DNA of 64,000 nt. Origin: Pseudomonas putida (GTDB lineage: Bacteria > Pseudomonadota > Gammaproteobacteria > Pseudomonadales > Pseudomonadaceae). Both the position numbers and the translations under genes were made by a program. The stretch lies in assembly GCF_009883635.2 (NCBI RefSeq), contig NZ_CP026115.2, positions 3,038,001-3,102,000 on the forward strand, given 5' to 3'. Shown here piece after piece: positions 10,701-18,501 of this stretch; within the stretch, counting starts at the first letter, position 1, and each line of letters starts with the position of its first letter. The notes under the pieces were generated by a model that made no database searches, was not told the origin of the DNA, and saw nothing but the letters and a program-made list of their open reading frames with translations.

Positions 10701-10727
10701 CCGAAGGGTGAGCGGCAGAACGTCTAA
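7710..10727 (+). CDS. soxA: Sarcosine oxidase, alpha subunit
   Basis: 1005 residues. Order: an N-terminal ferredoxin-like module that in this family lacks the cluster (about 15-110), an NAD/FAD Rossmann module (CDVLIVGAGPAGLAAALAAA, from residue 171), and a C-terminal half resembling the glycine-cleavage T protein (about 610-1000) that captures the released methyl group on THF. The complex gives glycine, hydrogen peroxide and 5,10-methylene-THF, or free formaldehyde when THF is limiting. It follows soxD with a 4-base overlap. The 74-base gap to soxG is the widest inside the sox set. Confidence 0.97.
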   Translation: MSQTYRLASGGRIDRSKVLNFTFNGKTYQGYAGDSLAAALLANGVDIVGRSFKYSRPRGIIAAGTEEPNAILQIGSSEATQIPNVRATQQALYAGLVATSTNGWPNVNNDVMGILGKVGGSMMPPGFYYKTFMYPKSFWMTYEKYIRKAAGLGRAPLQNDPDSYDYMNQHCDVLIVGAGPAGLAAALAAARSGARVILADEQEEFGGSLLDTRETLDGKPAADWVNAVVKELESLPEVTLLPRATVNGYHDHNFLTIHERLTDHLGDRAPIGQVRHRVHRVRAKRVVLAAGAHERPLVYGNNDLPGNMLAGAVSTYVRRYGVAPGRKLVLSTNNDHAYRAALDWHDAGLQVVAIADARHNPRGSLVEEARAKGIRILTSSAVIEAKGTKHVSGARVAAIDVQAHKVTSPGETLECDLIATSGGYSPIVHLASHLGGRPVWREDILGFVPGDAPQKRECVGGINGVYTLGDVIADGFEGGARAATEAGFKATVGSLPKTVARKEEATVALFQVPHDKGTARAPKQFVDQQNDVTAAAIELATREGFESVEHVKRYTALGFGTDQGKLGNINGLAIAARSIGITIPEMGTTMFRPNYTPVTFGAVAGRHCGHLFEPVRFTALHAWHVKNGAEFEDVGQWKRPWYFPKAGEDIHAAVARECKAVRDSVGLLDASTLGKIDIQGPDAREFLNRIYTNAWTKLDVGKARYGLMCKEDGMVFDDGVTACVGDNHFIMTTTTGGAARVLQWMELYHQTEWPELKVYFTSVTDHWATMTLSGPNSRKLLSELTDIDMDKEAFPFMTWKEGNVGGVPARVFRISFTGELSYEVNVQANYAMGVLEQIIEAGKKYNLTPYGTETMHVLRAEKGFIIVGQDTDGSMNPDDLNMSWCVGRNKPFSWIGLRGMNREDCLRDNRKQLVGLKPIDPTKWLPEGAQLVFDPKQPIPMDMVGHVTSSYASNSLGYSFAMGVVKGGLKRMGERVYSPQADGSVIEAEIVSSVFFDPKGERQNV

Positions 10728-10801
10728 GGCCCCGGATGGCCGCGCAGCCTGCTTGCAGCGCTGCGCAGCCCTGACGAACAAGAATTCAAGGCAGGTAAGA
10801 A

Positions 10802-11434
10802 ATGAGCGCTATCAACGTCTTCCAGCAAAACCCCGGCGCCGAGGCCAAGGCCCAGTCGCCACTGCACCACGCCGACCTGGCCAGCCTGGTTGGCAAAGGC
10901 CGCAAGAACGCAGGCGTGACCCTGCGTGAGAAGAAATTCCTCGGTCACCTGACCATTCGTGGCGATGGTCACAATCCGGAATTCGCCGCTGGCGTGCACA
11001 AGGCCCTGGGCCTGGAGCTGCCGGTTGCCCTGACCGTCGTGGCCAATGCTGACAGCTCCCTGCAATGGGTCGGCCCCGACGAGTGGCTGCTGATCGTTCC
11101 GGGCGGCCAGGAACTGGCGGTTGAACAGAAGCTGCGTGCGGCCCTCGAAGGCCAGCACATCCAGGTGGTGAATGTCAGCGGCGGGCAGAGCCTGCTGGAA
11201 CTGCGCGGCCCCAACGTGCGCGAAGTGCTGATGAAATCCACCAGCTATGATGTTCACCCGAACAACTTCCCGGTCGGCAAGGCCGTCGGCACCGTGTTCG
11301 CCAAGTCGCAGCTGGTGATCCGCCGCACTGCCGAAGACACCTGGGAACTGGTGATCCGCCGCAGCTTCTCCGACTACTGGTGGTTGTGGCTGCAGGACGC
11401 TTCGGCCGAGTACGGCCTGAGCATCGAGGCGTAA
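10802..11434 (+). CDS. soxG: Sarcosine oxidase, gamma subunit
   Basis: 210 residues, the usual length. The SoxG family segment LQWVGPDEWLLIVP and the final SFSDYWWLWLQDASAEYGL are recognisable. The gamma subunit completes the tetramer and is distantly related to the T-protein fold. An AAGGCAGGTAAGAA ribosome site precedes the ATG. It closes the soxBDAG set; purU follows at 12 bases. Confidence 0.95.
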   Translation: MSAINVFQQNPGAEAKAQSPLHHADLASLVGKGRKNAGVTLREKKFLGHLTIRGDGHNPEFAAGVHKALGLELPVALTVVANADSSLQWVGPDEWLLIVPGGQELAVEQKLRAALEGQHIQVVNVSGGQSLLELRGPNVREVLMKSTSYDVHPNNFPVGKAVGTVFAKSQLVIRRTAEDTWELVIRRSFSDYWWLWLQDASAEYGLSIEA

Positions 11435-11446
11435 GGAGAGCAGAAC

Positions 11447-12304
11447 ATGAGTCGGGCACCGGATACCTGGATTCTCACCGCCGATTGCCCGAGCATGCTC
11501 GGCACCGTCGACGTAGTGACGCGTTACCTCTACGAGCAGCACTGCTACGTCACGGAGCACCACTCCTTCGATGACCGGCTGTCGGGGCGTTTCTTCATTC
11601 GCGTGGAGTTCCGCCAGCCGGACGATTTCGACGAGGCGGGTTTCCGCGCCGGCCTCGCCGAGCGCAGCGATGCGTTCGGCATGGCCTTCGAGCTGACCGC
11701 ACCCAATCACCGCCCCAAGGTGGTGATCATGGTGTCCAAGGCCGACCATTGCCTGAACGACCTGCTGTATCGCCAGCGCATCGGCCAGCTGGCCATGGAC
11801 GTGGTCGCGGTGGTGTCCAACCACCCGGACCTCGAACCCCTGGCGCACTGGCACAAGATTCCCTACTACCACTTCGCCCTCGACCCGAAGGACAAGCCTG
11901 CGCAGGAGCGCAAGGTGATCCAGGTGATTGAAGAAACCGGCGCGGAGCTGGTGGTGCTTGCCCGCTACATGCAGGTGCTGTCGCCGGAGCTGTGCCGGCG
12001 TCTTGATGGTTGGGCGATCAACATTCACCACTCGTTGCTGCCCGGGTTCAAGGGCGCCAAGCCTTATCACCAGGCCTACAACAAGGGCGTGAAGATGGTC
12101 GGCGCCACGGCGCACTACATCAACAACGACCTCGACGAAGGGCCGATCATTGCCCAGGGTGTCGAGGTGGTGGACCACAGCCATTACCCGGAAGACCTGA
12201 TCGCCAAGGGGCGTGACATCGAGTGCCTGACATTGGCGAGGGCGGTGGGGTATCACATCGAGCGGCGGGTGTTCCTCAACGCCAACCGGACAGTCGTTCT
12301 CTGA
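11447..12304 (+). CDS. purU: Formyltetrahydrofolate deformylase
   Basis: 285 residues. It hydrolyses 10-formyl-THF to formate and THF. An N-terminal ACT domain (about 8-85) is followed by a formyltransferase-fold domain with WAINIHHSLLPGFKGAKPY and GATAHYINNDLDEGPIIAQ, which carry the Asn-His-Asp catalytic set. It starts 12 bases after soxG with an AAGGAGAGCAGAAC site, so it is in the sox operon. In this setting it drains one-carbon units as formate and regenerates the THF that SoxA needs. Confidence 0.95.
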   Translation: MSRAPDTWILTADCPSMLGTVDVVTRYLYEQHCYVTEHHSFDDRLSGRFFIRVEFRQPDDFDEAGFRAGLAERSDAFGMAFELTAPNHRPKVVIMVSKADHCLNDLLYRQRIGQLAMDVVAVVSNHPDLEPLAHWHKIPYYHFALDPKDKPAQERKVIQVIEETGAELVVLARYMQVLSPELCRRLDGWAINIHHSLLPGFKGAKPYHQAYNKGVKMVGATAHYINNDLDEGPIIAQGVEVVDHSHYPEDLIAKGRDIECLTLARAVGYHIERRVFLNANRTVVL

Positions 12305-12311
12305 CATCCTG

Positions 12312-12411
12312 CACCGGCCCCTTCGCGGGACAAGCCCGCTCCCACAGGTATCGCGTTGCTCCAGGCCTACGCAATACCTGTGGGAGCGGGCTTGTCCCGC
12401 GAAGGGGCCGA
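12312..12411. repeat. REP pair (BIME-like inverted repeat)
   Basis: Two inverted REP copies (CGGCCCCTTCGCGGGACAAG... and ...CTTGTCCCGCGAAGGGGCCG) with a 30-base centre in which GGTATTGCG and CGCAATACC also pair in part. It marks the end of the glyA-sox-purU operon; fdhA has about 160 further bases for its own promoter. Confidence 0.9.
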
Positions 12412-12571
12412 CATTTCTACCTGCCGTTAAAAGGCATCTCCCTGTCGTTTCCAGTCAGTGCAATCCGCCGTATCAGGCCCACAATTCCCTGCATTCCAGT
12501 AACACAAGCCGCCCATGGATGGCGGCGCGTTCACCACCGCTGCATACATAAAAATCAAGCGAGGTAAGAGC

Positions 12572-13771
12572 ATGTCTGGCAATCGTGGAGTGGTGTATCT
12601 CGGCGCGGGCAAGGTCGAGGTGCAGAAGATCGACTACCCGAAAATGCAAGACCCACGCGGCAAGAAAATCGAGCACGGCGTGATCCTCAAGGTGGTTTCC
12701 ACCAACATCTGCGGCTCCGACCAGCACATGGTCCGCGGCCGCACCACTGCCCAGGTCGGCCTGGTCCTGGGCCACGAAATCACCGGTGAAATCGTCGAGA
12801 TGGGGCGTGATGTAGAGCGCCTGAAGATCGGCGACCTGGTGTCGGTACCGTTCAACGTCGCCTGCGGCCGTTGCCGCTCGTGCAAAGAGATGCACACCGG
12901 TGTCTGCCTCACCGTCAACCCGGCCCGCGCTGGCGGTGCCTACGGCTACGTCGACATGGGCGACTGGACCGGTGGGCAGGCCGAATACGTGCTGGTGCCG
13001 TACGCCGACTTCAACCTGCTGAAACTGCCGGACCGCGACAAGGCCATGGAGAAGATCCGTGACCTGACCTGCCTGTCCGACATCCTGCCAACTGGCTACC
13101 ACGGCGCCGTTACTGCCGGCGTTGGCCCAGGCAGCACCGTCTACGTCGCCGGTGCCGGCCCGGTCGGCCTGGCCGCCGCTGCCTCGGCGCGCCTGCTGGG
13201 CGCCGCCTGCGTCATCGTGGGTGACCTCAACCCGGCGCGCCTGGCCCACGCCAAGTCCCAGGGCTTCGAAGTGGTCGACCTGTCCAAGGACACCCCGCTG
13301 CACGAGCAGATCGTCGACATCCTCGGCGAACCGGAAGTGGACTGTGCCGTTGACGCCGTCGGCTTCGAGGCCCGTGGTCATGGTCATGAGGGCGCCAAGC
13401 ACGAGGCCCCGGCCACCGTGCTCAACTCGCTGATGCAAGTGACCCGCGTAGCCGGCAACATCGGTATCCCGGGCCTGTACGTGACCGAAGACCCAGGCGC
13501 GGTGGATGCCGCTGCCAAGATCGGTGCGCTGAGCATCCGCTTCGGCCTGGGCTGGGCCAAGTCGCACAGCTTCCACACCGGCCAGACCCCGACCATGAAG
13601 TACAACCGCCAGCTGATGCAGGCGATCATGTGGGACCGCATCAACATTGCCGAAGTGGTGGGCGTGCAGGTGATCAACCTGGATCAGGCGCCGGAAGGCT
13701 ATGGCGAGTTCGATGCAGGCGTGCCGAAGAAGTTCGTGATCGACCCGCACAAGATGTGGGGCGCGGCTTGA
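12572..13771 (+). CDS. fdhA: Glutathione-independent formaldehyde dehydrogenase
   Basis: 399 residues. The ATG at 12572 is chosen because GCGAGGTAAGAGC precedes it and MSGNRGVVYLG is the usual start of the family. A zinc- and NAD-dependent enzyme of the medium-chain dehydrogenase family that oxidises formaldehyde to formate. Seen: catalytic-zinc region ICGSDQHM and LGHE, structural-zinc cysteines in CGRCRSCKEMHTGVC, and the Rossmann motif VYVAGAGPVGLAAAASARLL. It removes formaldehyde released from sarcosine. A strong terminator follows. Confidence 0.96.
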   Translation: MSGNRGVVYLGAGKVEVQKIDYPKMQDPRGKKIEHGVILKVVSTNICGSDQHMVRGRTTAQVGLVLGHEITGEIVEMGRDVERLKIGDLVSVPFNVACGRCRSCKEMHTGVCLTVNPARAGGAYGYVDMGDWTGGQAEYVLVPYADFNLLKLPDRDKAMEKIRDLTCLSDILPTGYHGAVTAGVGPGSTVYVAGAGPVGLAAAASARLLGAACVIVGDLNPARLAHAKSQGFEVVDLSKDTPLHEQIVDILGEPEVDCAVDAVGFEARGHGHEGAKHEAPATVLNSLMQVTRVAGNIGIPGLYVTEDPGAVDAAAKIGALSIRFGLGWAKSHSFHTGQTPTMKYNRQLMQAIMWDRINIAEVVGVQVINLDQAPEGYGEFDAGVPKKFVIDPHKMWGAA

Positions 13772-13790
13772 TCGCGTGATGTAACAAAGA

Positions 13791-13815
13791 GCCCCTCATC
13801 TTGAGGGGCTTTTTT
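13791..13815 (+). terminator. Rho-independent terminator of fdhA
   Basis: GCCCCTCA-TCT-TGAGGGGC forms a perfect 8-bp stem with a 3-base loop, followed by TTTTTT. It begins 19 bases after the fdhA stop. The stop codon of the minus-strand gene that follows lies in the T-tract. Confidence 0.93.
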
Positions 13816-14023
13816 ATGGCTGCTCGTCTGAGCCTTGTACGACAAGCACCGAGCCCATCTGGTCGATCGCCAGAAGGCCACCGGCTTGAGTGTTGTCTGT
13901 ACTCAACTCTGCCAATGGTTGTTCCGCATTGCGGAAAATGGCGCGATGCTGGTCGCCTTCTTTCACGGTAATGAGCTTGTCGCCCTGGTAGAAGAAAAGT
14001 GAACGGTTCGATGCTTTGTTCAT
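13814..14023 (-). pseudogene. Truncated RHS-core N-terminal module
   Basis: 69 residues starting MNKASNRSLFFYQGDKLITV and ending VLVVQGSDEQP, then TAA. The sequence resembles the opening part of Pseudomonas RHS-repeat-associated core proteins, where a continuation of the type HSYSAYGH...GFNGE...DPTGH is expected. Here translation ends just before it, in the T-tract of the fdhA terminator. Either a deletion joined this gene to the fdhA terminator or it is a short stand-alone form. A full-length relative lies at 15136-15759. Confidence 0.6.
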
Positions 14024-14138
14024 GATTCAAGTCCCTGCCGTGCTGGATGAATGGCGGTTGCTTGAGGCCCATTCTGAACAGCTGCAGGGATTTTACTACT
14101 GGCAGAAATACTAGTTTTATAGTCTGACACGAGTCTCT

Positions 14139-14170
14139 GTGGGAGCGGGCTCGCCCGCGAAGAGGCCAGC
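14139..14170. repeat. Single REP element
   Basis: One REP copy (TGTGGGAGCGGGCTCGCCCG then CGAAGAGGCC) between two minus-strand genes of the accessory patch, without an inverted partner nearby. Confidence 0.8.
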
Positions 14171-14186
14171 CCTGCCAACCCATCAC

Positions 14187-14450
14187 TCAGCGCATCATCC
14201 CCAATTCAGCATCATCCATCAGCGCCTTGGCCATCGCACTCAGATAATGTGAAGCCCAAAGCAATTGCGGCTTGTTGTCCATCAGGCCATCAATGGTCAA
14301 ATCCCGCACATAGCCCATCAGTTCCGAAGCCTGTTCCCGTGCACTCTGGCAGGGAATGCCCGGGGCAATGCAGAACAGCGGGTGGGTCTGGCCTTCGCCC
14401 TGGTAGAAAAAGGTCGTGCCTACGGTGGTCTTGATGCCGTCGCTGGTCAT
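14187..14450 (-). CDS. Small unknown protein, DUF3077-like
   Basis: 87 residues from the ATG at 14450 after an AGGGAGA site. It opens TTVGTTFFYQGEGQTHPLF and continues SAREQASELMGYVRDLTIDG and WASHYLSAMAKALMDDAEL, a mostly helical small protein of a type common and function-less in Pseudomonas genomes. Membership of DUF3077 is from memory of the pattern and needs a profile check. It lies between two RHS-core relatives on the same strand. Confidence 0.6.
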   Translation of the reverse strand: MTSDGIKTTVGTTFFYQGEGQTHPLFCIAPGIPCQSAREQASELMGYVRDLTIDGLMDNKPQLLWASHYLSAMAKALMDDAELGMMR

Positions 14451-14487
14451 CGTTCTATCTCCCTGAAGTTTCTCGACAGCCAGGCCC

Positions 14488-14586
14488 GGCCCTATCGCGG
14501 CTAAAGCCGCTTCTACAGGCCGTGCGCCAAGCCTGAGGCCAGCATTGAACCTGTAGGAGCGGGCTTGTCCCGCGAAGAGGCCAGGC
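14488..14586. repeat. REP pair, one copy diverged
   Basis: The right half is a standard REP (TGTAGGAGCGGGCTTGTCCC then GCGAAGAGG). The left half is a diverged inverted relative (CCCTATCGCGGCTAAAGCCG then CTTCTACAGG). The pair lies just upstream of the small gene at 14187-14450. Confidence 0.75.
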
Positions 14587-14615
14587 CAGGCCAGGCAACG
14601 CAAGGCTTGGAGCCC

Positions 14616-14852
14616 TTAATGCAAAGTCCGCGGCTCAGCAGGCAACTGCACCTGAATTAAGGCCGTCTCAAGCAGCACCCGCAACGTTTCGAGCTCATGC
14701 ATCGTGGCCATGATCAGAATCGAGGCCGGCGACTTGGGCTGCAGCAGAATCGCCTGATGCGCGACGGTTTGGGCACATAGCGCATAGTCCGTGGCCTGGA
14801 TGAGGGTGTCTTCGAGGGAATGGGAGGTGTGGGGTGGATTGCTGCTGTACAT
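14616..14852 (-). CDS. Small unknown protein of the accessory patch
   Basis: 78 residues from the ATG at 14852 (MYSSNPPHTSHSLEDTLIQA), continuing ATDYALCAQTVAHQAI and ATMHELETLRVLLETAL. It is a short helical protein of the kind often found next to DUF3077 and RHS-core genes in Pseudomonas. No strong ribosome site is visible, and an in-frame ATG at 14957 would add 35 residues. No function is known. It could be checked as an immunity candidate for the orphan RHS-core protein upstream of it, but that is only a positional guess. Confidence 0.5.
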   Translation of the reverse strand: MYSSNPPHTSHSLEDTLIQATDYALCAQTVAHQAILLQPKSPASILIMATMHELETLRVLLETALIQVQLPAEPRTLH

Positions 14853-15135
14853 GGGTTGACAGACCGGTAGGTCAAACAAAACCCGGCGCACGTGAAGTGC
14901 CCCATGCACAGCTGCCATATAGGCAAAGCCATGTGTTTGACTAGGACGGCCTGTCAAAGCCGGTCGCTGATTTCGCAGCGACCGCCCGAGACTAGAGCCC
15001 GGCCCAGATCATCGCAATGGCTTAAGCGACTTGGGACAGTAATTCAGGAACGTCCTACAAGTAAGCGTAAAAATCTGAAAGTCTTGGCGAGTTTGGCACG
15101 CTGAGCGGTCTAAAGGGGGCCAGCAGCAACAAACG

Positions 15136-15759
15136 CTACAATAGTTGGGACCTTTGCCAAGCCTCGCGAGTCGATTTTCTAATCTTTGATGTGTCGTCTT
15201 GTACGGCGTTTCCTACCCTGCCTACACCCTTTCCTTTTTTAGCAAGGTTATTTAGAACAACGGAAACAACTATGGCTAAGATGATTACTGCAACTATTAT
15301 CCCTACGACCACTTGGAAGAAGAAGTGGCCTGTAGGATCTTTACGGTTAATCGGATCTCCTGCGCAATAGGCATAGGCATTCAATCCACCCTTTCCAAAC
15401 GGGCTCATGGAGTCCGGCGAAAAGAATCGCATGAGTGTGGGGCTATAGGAACGATAGCCATTGCCAAGTGCGTAGAGCCCCAGAGCGTTGCGGTGTTCGC
15501 CGTTGAAGCCCAGCGATGACGATGTCCCTATCTGGTAGGGAGTGTGCCCGTATGGCGTGTAAGAAAATGAGTTTGGCAGAGATGCCTTAAGGCTCTTCAA
15601 TACTGATCGACTCATGTCGCTACCGAACAAATTTGCCGGACTTGCCCCGCGCCGTTCCGCCAAAGGTATGTCCTGATGATGGAACAATGAAATAGCTTGG
15701 TCTTTCGACTTTATGGTGTGCAGATGCGGGCCTTTATAGAAGTGCTGCTGAGTATTCAC
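15136..15759 (-). CDS. Orphan RHS-core protein with membrane-spanning C-terminus (toxin-like)
   Basis: 207 residues from a GTG at 15759 preceded by GAGGGTAGGCGA; an ATG at 15792 would add 11 residues with a poorer site. The N-terminal part (TQQHFYKGPHLHTI, FHHQDIPLAE) matches the small RHS-linked module. It is followed by the RHS core signature GNGYRSYSPTLMRFFSPDSM, GGLNAYAYCAGDP and the end motif DPTGH (about residue 143). After that motif comes the variable tail: one strong membrane helix (VVVGIIVAVIILAIVVSVVL) and a basic 38-residue end. The tail is clearly richer in A+T than its surroundings. No RHS repeats precede it. Toxin activity is inferred from architecture only. Confidence 0.7.
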   Translation of the reverse strand: MNTQQHFYKGPHLHTIKSKDQAISLFHHQDIPLAERRGASPANLFGSDMSRSVLKSLKASLPNSFSYTPYGHTPYQIGTSSSLGFNGEHRNALGLYALGNGYRSYSPTLMRFFSPDSMSPFGKGGLNAYAYCAGDPINRKDPTGHFFFQVVVGIIVAVIILAIVVSVVLNNLAKKGKGVGRVGNAVQDDTSKIRKSTREAWQRSQLL

Positions 15760-16003
15760 TCGCCTACCCTCGTTGATAGTTTTGCCTGCCATCCGACAGG
15801 CAGGAGTTGAGCTCAGCGTCGTTCGCTTCCGAACAATGCCACAACTGGCAAAAATGCTAGGCAGCGATAGCATTGCGGCGCTCATACTTGCCGGGGAGGA
15901 TAGGCGGGCCCAAGCGGCCCGAAGCATGTCTCGGAACAAATCTTCGAACATTCAGTCTAATGGCTCGTTTCCCAGGCCATCCCGGCCAACGAGGTCTCTC
16001 CCG

Positions 16004-16579
16004 ATGAAAGCATTCACCCTGGCAACTCTGCTGACCCTGGCCGCAAGTCCGGTGTTCGCCTTCAACCTCAGCGACGCCGCCAACGCCGTCTCTTCCATGC
16101 AGAACCAGAAGCAACAAGGCCAGGTACAGGCACCCGAAGGGCAGGCCAATCTGCTCAACACCCTGGGCAGCCAGCTGAACATCACCCCCGAACAGGCCGT
16201 GGGCGGGGCAGGGGCCATGTTGGGGCTGGCGCGCAACAACCTGAGCAGCGACGACTATGGCCAGCTGACCAAGGCCGTGCCGGGCCTGGACCTGCTGTCG
16301 GGCGCCAATGCCCTGGGCGGGTTGAGTGGGTTGGGTGATTTGCTGGGCAGCGACAAGGGCAACCAGTCGGCCCTGGACAAGGCGCTGGGCAACGATGTGC
16401 AGAACCGTGGCGACCTGGACAGTGCGTTCAAGGCGCTGGGGATGGATACCGGGATGATCGGGCAGTTTGCGCCGTTGATTCTGCAGTACCTGGGGCAGCA
16501 GGGGATTGCCGGGTCGTTGTTGCAGAATCTGGGGAGTTTGTGGACTACTCCTGCGCCATTGGCCCAGCCTTCGGTCTAA
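16004..16579 (+). CDS. Secreted DUF2780-like protein
   Basis: 191 residues from the ATG at 16004. A clear signal peptide (MKAFTLATLLTLAASPVFA) implies export. The mature part is glycine- and leucine-rich (GAGAMLGLARNNLSSDDYGQ, GLSGLGDLLGSDKGNQ) and ends with a helical QFAPLILQYLGQQGIAGSLL segment; this pattern is that of the DUF2780 family (sometimes called VcgC/VcgE). Its function is unknown. It stands alone, followed by a 430-base repeat region. Confidence 0.75.
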   Translation: MKAFTLATLLTLAASPVFAFNLSDAANAVSSMQNQKQQGQVQAPEGQANLLNTLGSQLNITPEQAVGGAGAMLGLARNNLSSDDYGQLTKAVPGLDLLSGANALGGLSGLGDLLGSDKGNQSALDKALGNDVQNRGDLDSAFKALGMDTGMIGQFAPLILQYLGQQGIAGSLLQNLGSLWTTPAPLAQPSV

Positions 16580-16662
16580 AGCCCGGTCGCCAACCAACGT
16601 TTTTGAGCACTGTCATGTCCAGCCCGATCTCAAGCCATGCCCGAGGGGGCGCGCGCCTCTGG

Positions 16663-16979
16663 TGCAGGCGTAACTGGCCCGAAACAGACGTAGGAGCGAG
16701 CGCAGCTCGCGATGCGCCGCGCGGGCGGCGCTCGATGTCACAGGCGCCACACCCCTCAAGGCATGCGCATGGCGGCCCTGACCGGGTCGCCTGCCAATCT
16801 CCTGGCTTGGCCACACCGGCCTTTCAGGTATGACGCCTGGGGTGTAACCGGAAGATGTTGTAGAGGCAAGCAGGTGCTCGGCATCACACCTTCAGCGCCT
16901 ATCAGATCGAGCGCCGCCCGCGCGGCGCATCGCGAGCTGTCGCTCGCTCCTACGTCTGTTTCGGACCAGTCAAGCCTGT
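16663..16979. repeat. Long inverted repeat, about 65-74-base arms around a 170-base centre
   Basis: Left arm about 16663-16736 and right arm about 16906-16979. In reverse complement they share ATCGAGCGCCGCCCGCGCGG, CGCATCGCGAGCTG and CTCCTACGTCTGTTTCGG with one single-base insertion and few mismatches. This is a different repeat family from the common REP (AGGAGCGAGCGCAGCTCGCGAT type). The arrangement is MITE- or BIME-like; the centre holds no credible gene. The gene-free stretch 16580-17027 contains nothing else recognisable. Confidence 0.8.
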
Positions 16980-17027
16980 GAGATCAGTGCGCAAGCGCAT
17001 TGTTTGATCGGCGCGGGATCGGGTTGG

Positions 17028-18377
17028 CTATGCAGCTTCTGTGAAGTCCACCAGGCGTACCGGGCGGCGGAAGCCGGCGGTCAATACCGCCAGGTAGGCC
17101 AGGCCCAGGGCAAACCAGCACAGGCCAATCACCAGAGTCAGTGCCGACAGGCTGGTCCACAGCCACAGAGTCAGCGCCAACCCCACCAGCGGCACCAGGC
17201 CATAGCACAGCAGCCCCTTGAGGTTACGCTGGGCGCCATCGTCCATCAGGTGGGTCTTCACCACCGCCAGGTTCACCGCCGAGAACGCCACAAGCGCACC
17301 GAAGCTGATCAGCGAGGCAAGGGTGGCCAGGTCGATCACAAGTGCCAGCAGCGAAAACGCCGACACCAGCGCAATGGCGAACACCGGCGTGCCAAAGCGT
17401 GGCGACAGATAACCGAAGCTGCGTCGTGGCAGCACGTTGTCCCGCCCCATGGTGAACAGAATGCGCGATACCGCCGCCTGGGAGGCCAGCGCCGAACCCA
17501 GGCTGCCGGCCACGTACGCGGCGGTGAAGAAGTTGGCCAGGAACTGACCGCCCGCCTTGAACATCACCTCGTTGGCCGCTGCATCAGCATTGGCGAAGGT
17601 GCTTCCCGGCAAGACCAGCTGGCTGACGTAGGCCAACACGGTGAACAGCACACCAGCAAACAGGGTGGTGAGGATGATAGCCCGTGGCACGTCGCGGCGG
17701 GCATCGCGGCACTCTTCTGCCAGAGTCGAGACAGCGTCGAAGCCGAGGAACGACAGGCACAGCACCGCCGCACCGGCCATGATCGCGCCAAAGCCGGGCT
17801 TGGAACCATCACCCATCAGCGGCGACAGCAGGTCCAGCGGCTGGCCGGCCAGCGACTGGCACGACAGAGCGACGAACACCACGATGAACACGATCTGCGC
17901 GCCGACGATCAGGTTGCTGGTCTTGGCCACCGAGTGGATGCCGACCACGTTCAACACCGTTACCAGCACGATCGAGGCCAGGGCGATGGACCACGCCGGG
18001 ATGGCCGGGAAGGCGATGTTGAGGAACAGGCCGATCAGCAGGTAGTTGATCATCGGCAGGAACAGGTAATCCAGCAGCAGCGACCAGCCCGCGAGGAAGC
18101 CGACGTTGGGGCCGAAGGCCATGTTGGTGTAGGAGTACGCCGAGCCTGCGACCGGGAAGCGCTTGACCATGAAGCTGTAGGACGCTGCGGTGAACAGCAT
18201 GGCCACCAGGGTGACCATGTAGGCGCTGGCGGTGCGGCCGCCAGTGAGTTCGGTGACGATGCCGTAGGTGGTGAAGATAGTCAGCGGGACCATGTACACC
18301 AGGCCGAAGAACACCAGGGCGGGGAGGCCGAGGACACGGCGCAGTTGGGCGGAGTTGGAGCTGGGTGGGTTGGCCAT
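17028..18377 (-). CDS. APC-family amino acid/polyamine permease
   Basis: 449 residues with about 12 membrane helices, typical of the amino acid-polyamine-organocation family. The first helix carries GLPALVFFGLVYMVPLTIF with the TYGIVTELTGGR segment, and SFLGFDAVSTLAEE is the usual helix-6 signature (family substrate site). The pattern is closest to the putrescine importer (PuuP/PlaP) branch, but the substrate cannot be fixed from sequence. It stands alone; AT-rich bases upstream (18400-18490) could hold its promoter. Confidence 0.85.
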   Translation of the reverse strand: MANPPSSNSAQLRRVLGLPALVFFGLVYMVPLTIFTTYGIVTELTGGRTASAYMVTLVAMLFTAASYSFMVKRFPVAGSAYSYTNMAFGPNVGFLAGWSLLLDYLFLPMINYLLIGLFLNIAFPAIPAWSIALASIVLVTVLNVVGIHSVAKTSNLIVGAQIVFIVVFVALSCQSLAGQPLDLLSPLMGDGSKPGFGAIMAGAAVLCLSFLGFDAVSTLAEECRDARRDVPRAIILTTLFAGVLFTVLAYVSQLVLPGSTFANADAAANEVMFKAGGQFLANFFTAAYVAGSLGSALASQAAVSRILFTMGRDNVLPRRSFGYLSPRFGTPVFAIALVSAFSLLALVIDLATLASLISFGALVAFSAVNLAVVKTHLMDDGAQRNLKGLLCYGLVPLVGLALTLWLWTSLSALTLVIGLCWFALGLAYLAVLTAGFRRPVRLVDFTEAA

Positions 18378-18501
18378 CGATCGATCCAGGCATTTTTGTA
18401 GTTGTGCTTTGGTCGATTTTTATCCACTTAGGTGGGTGATGACAAAAAAGTATTACTTATTCTGATTATTAGCCTGGGTTTTAATCGGGGTTGTGTGCAC
18501 T

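Noticed and set aside
7623..10781. 1052-codon minus-strand ORF opposite soxA
   Set aside because: Same cause: long antisense ORFs arise from the third-position GC bias of soxA, which has complete domains.
14853..15135. Immunity gene directly behind the orphan RHS protein
   Set aside because: No minus-strand ORF with a ribosome site and sensible length is present in this stretch.
17004..18401. 465-codon plus-strand ORF opposite the permease
   Set aside because: Its Gln/His/Arg-rich translation is typical of the reverse of membrane-helix codons; the permease is clearly real.
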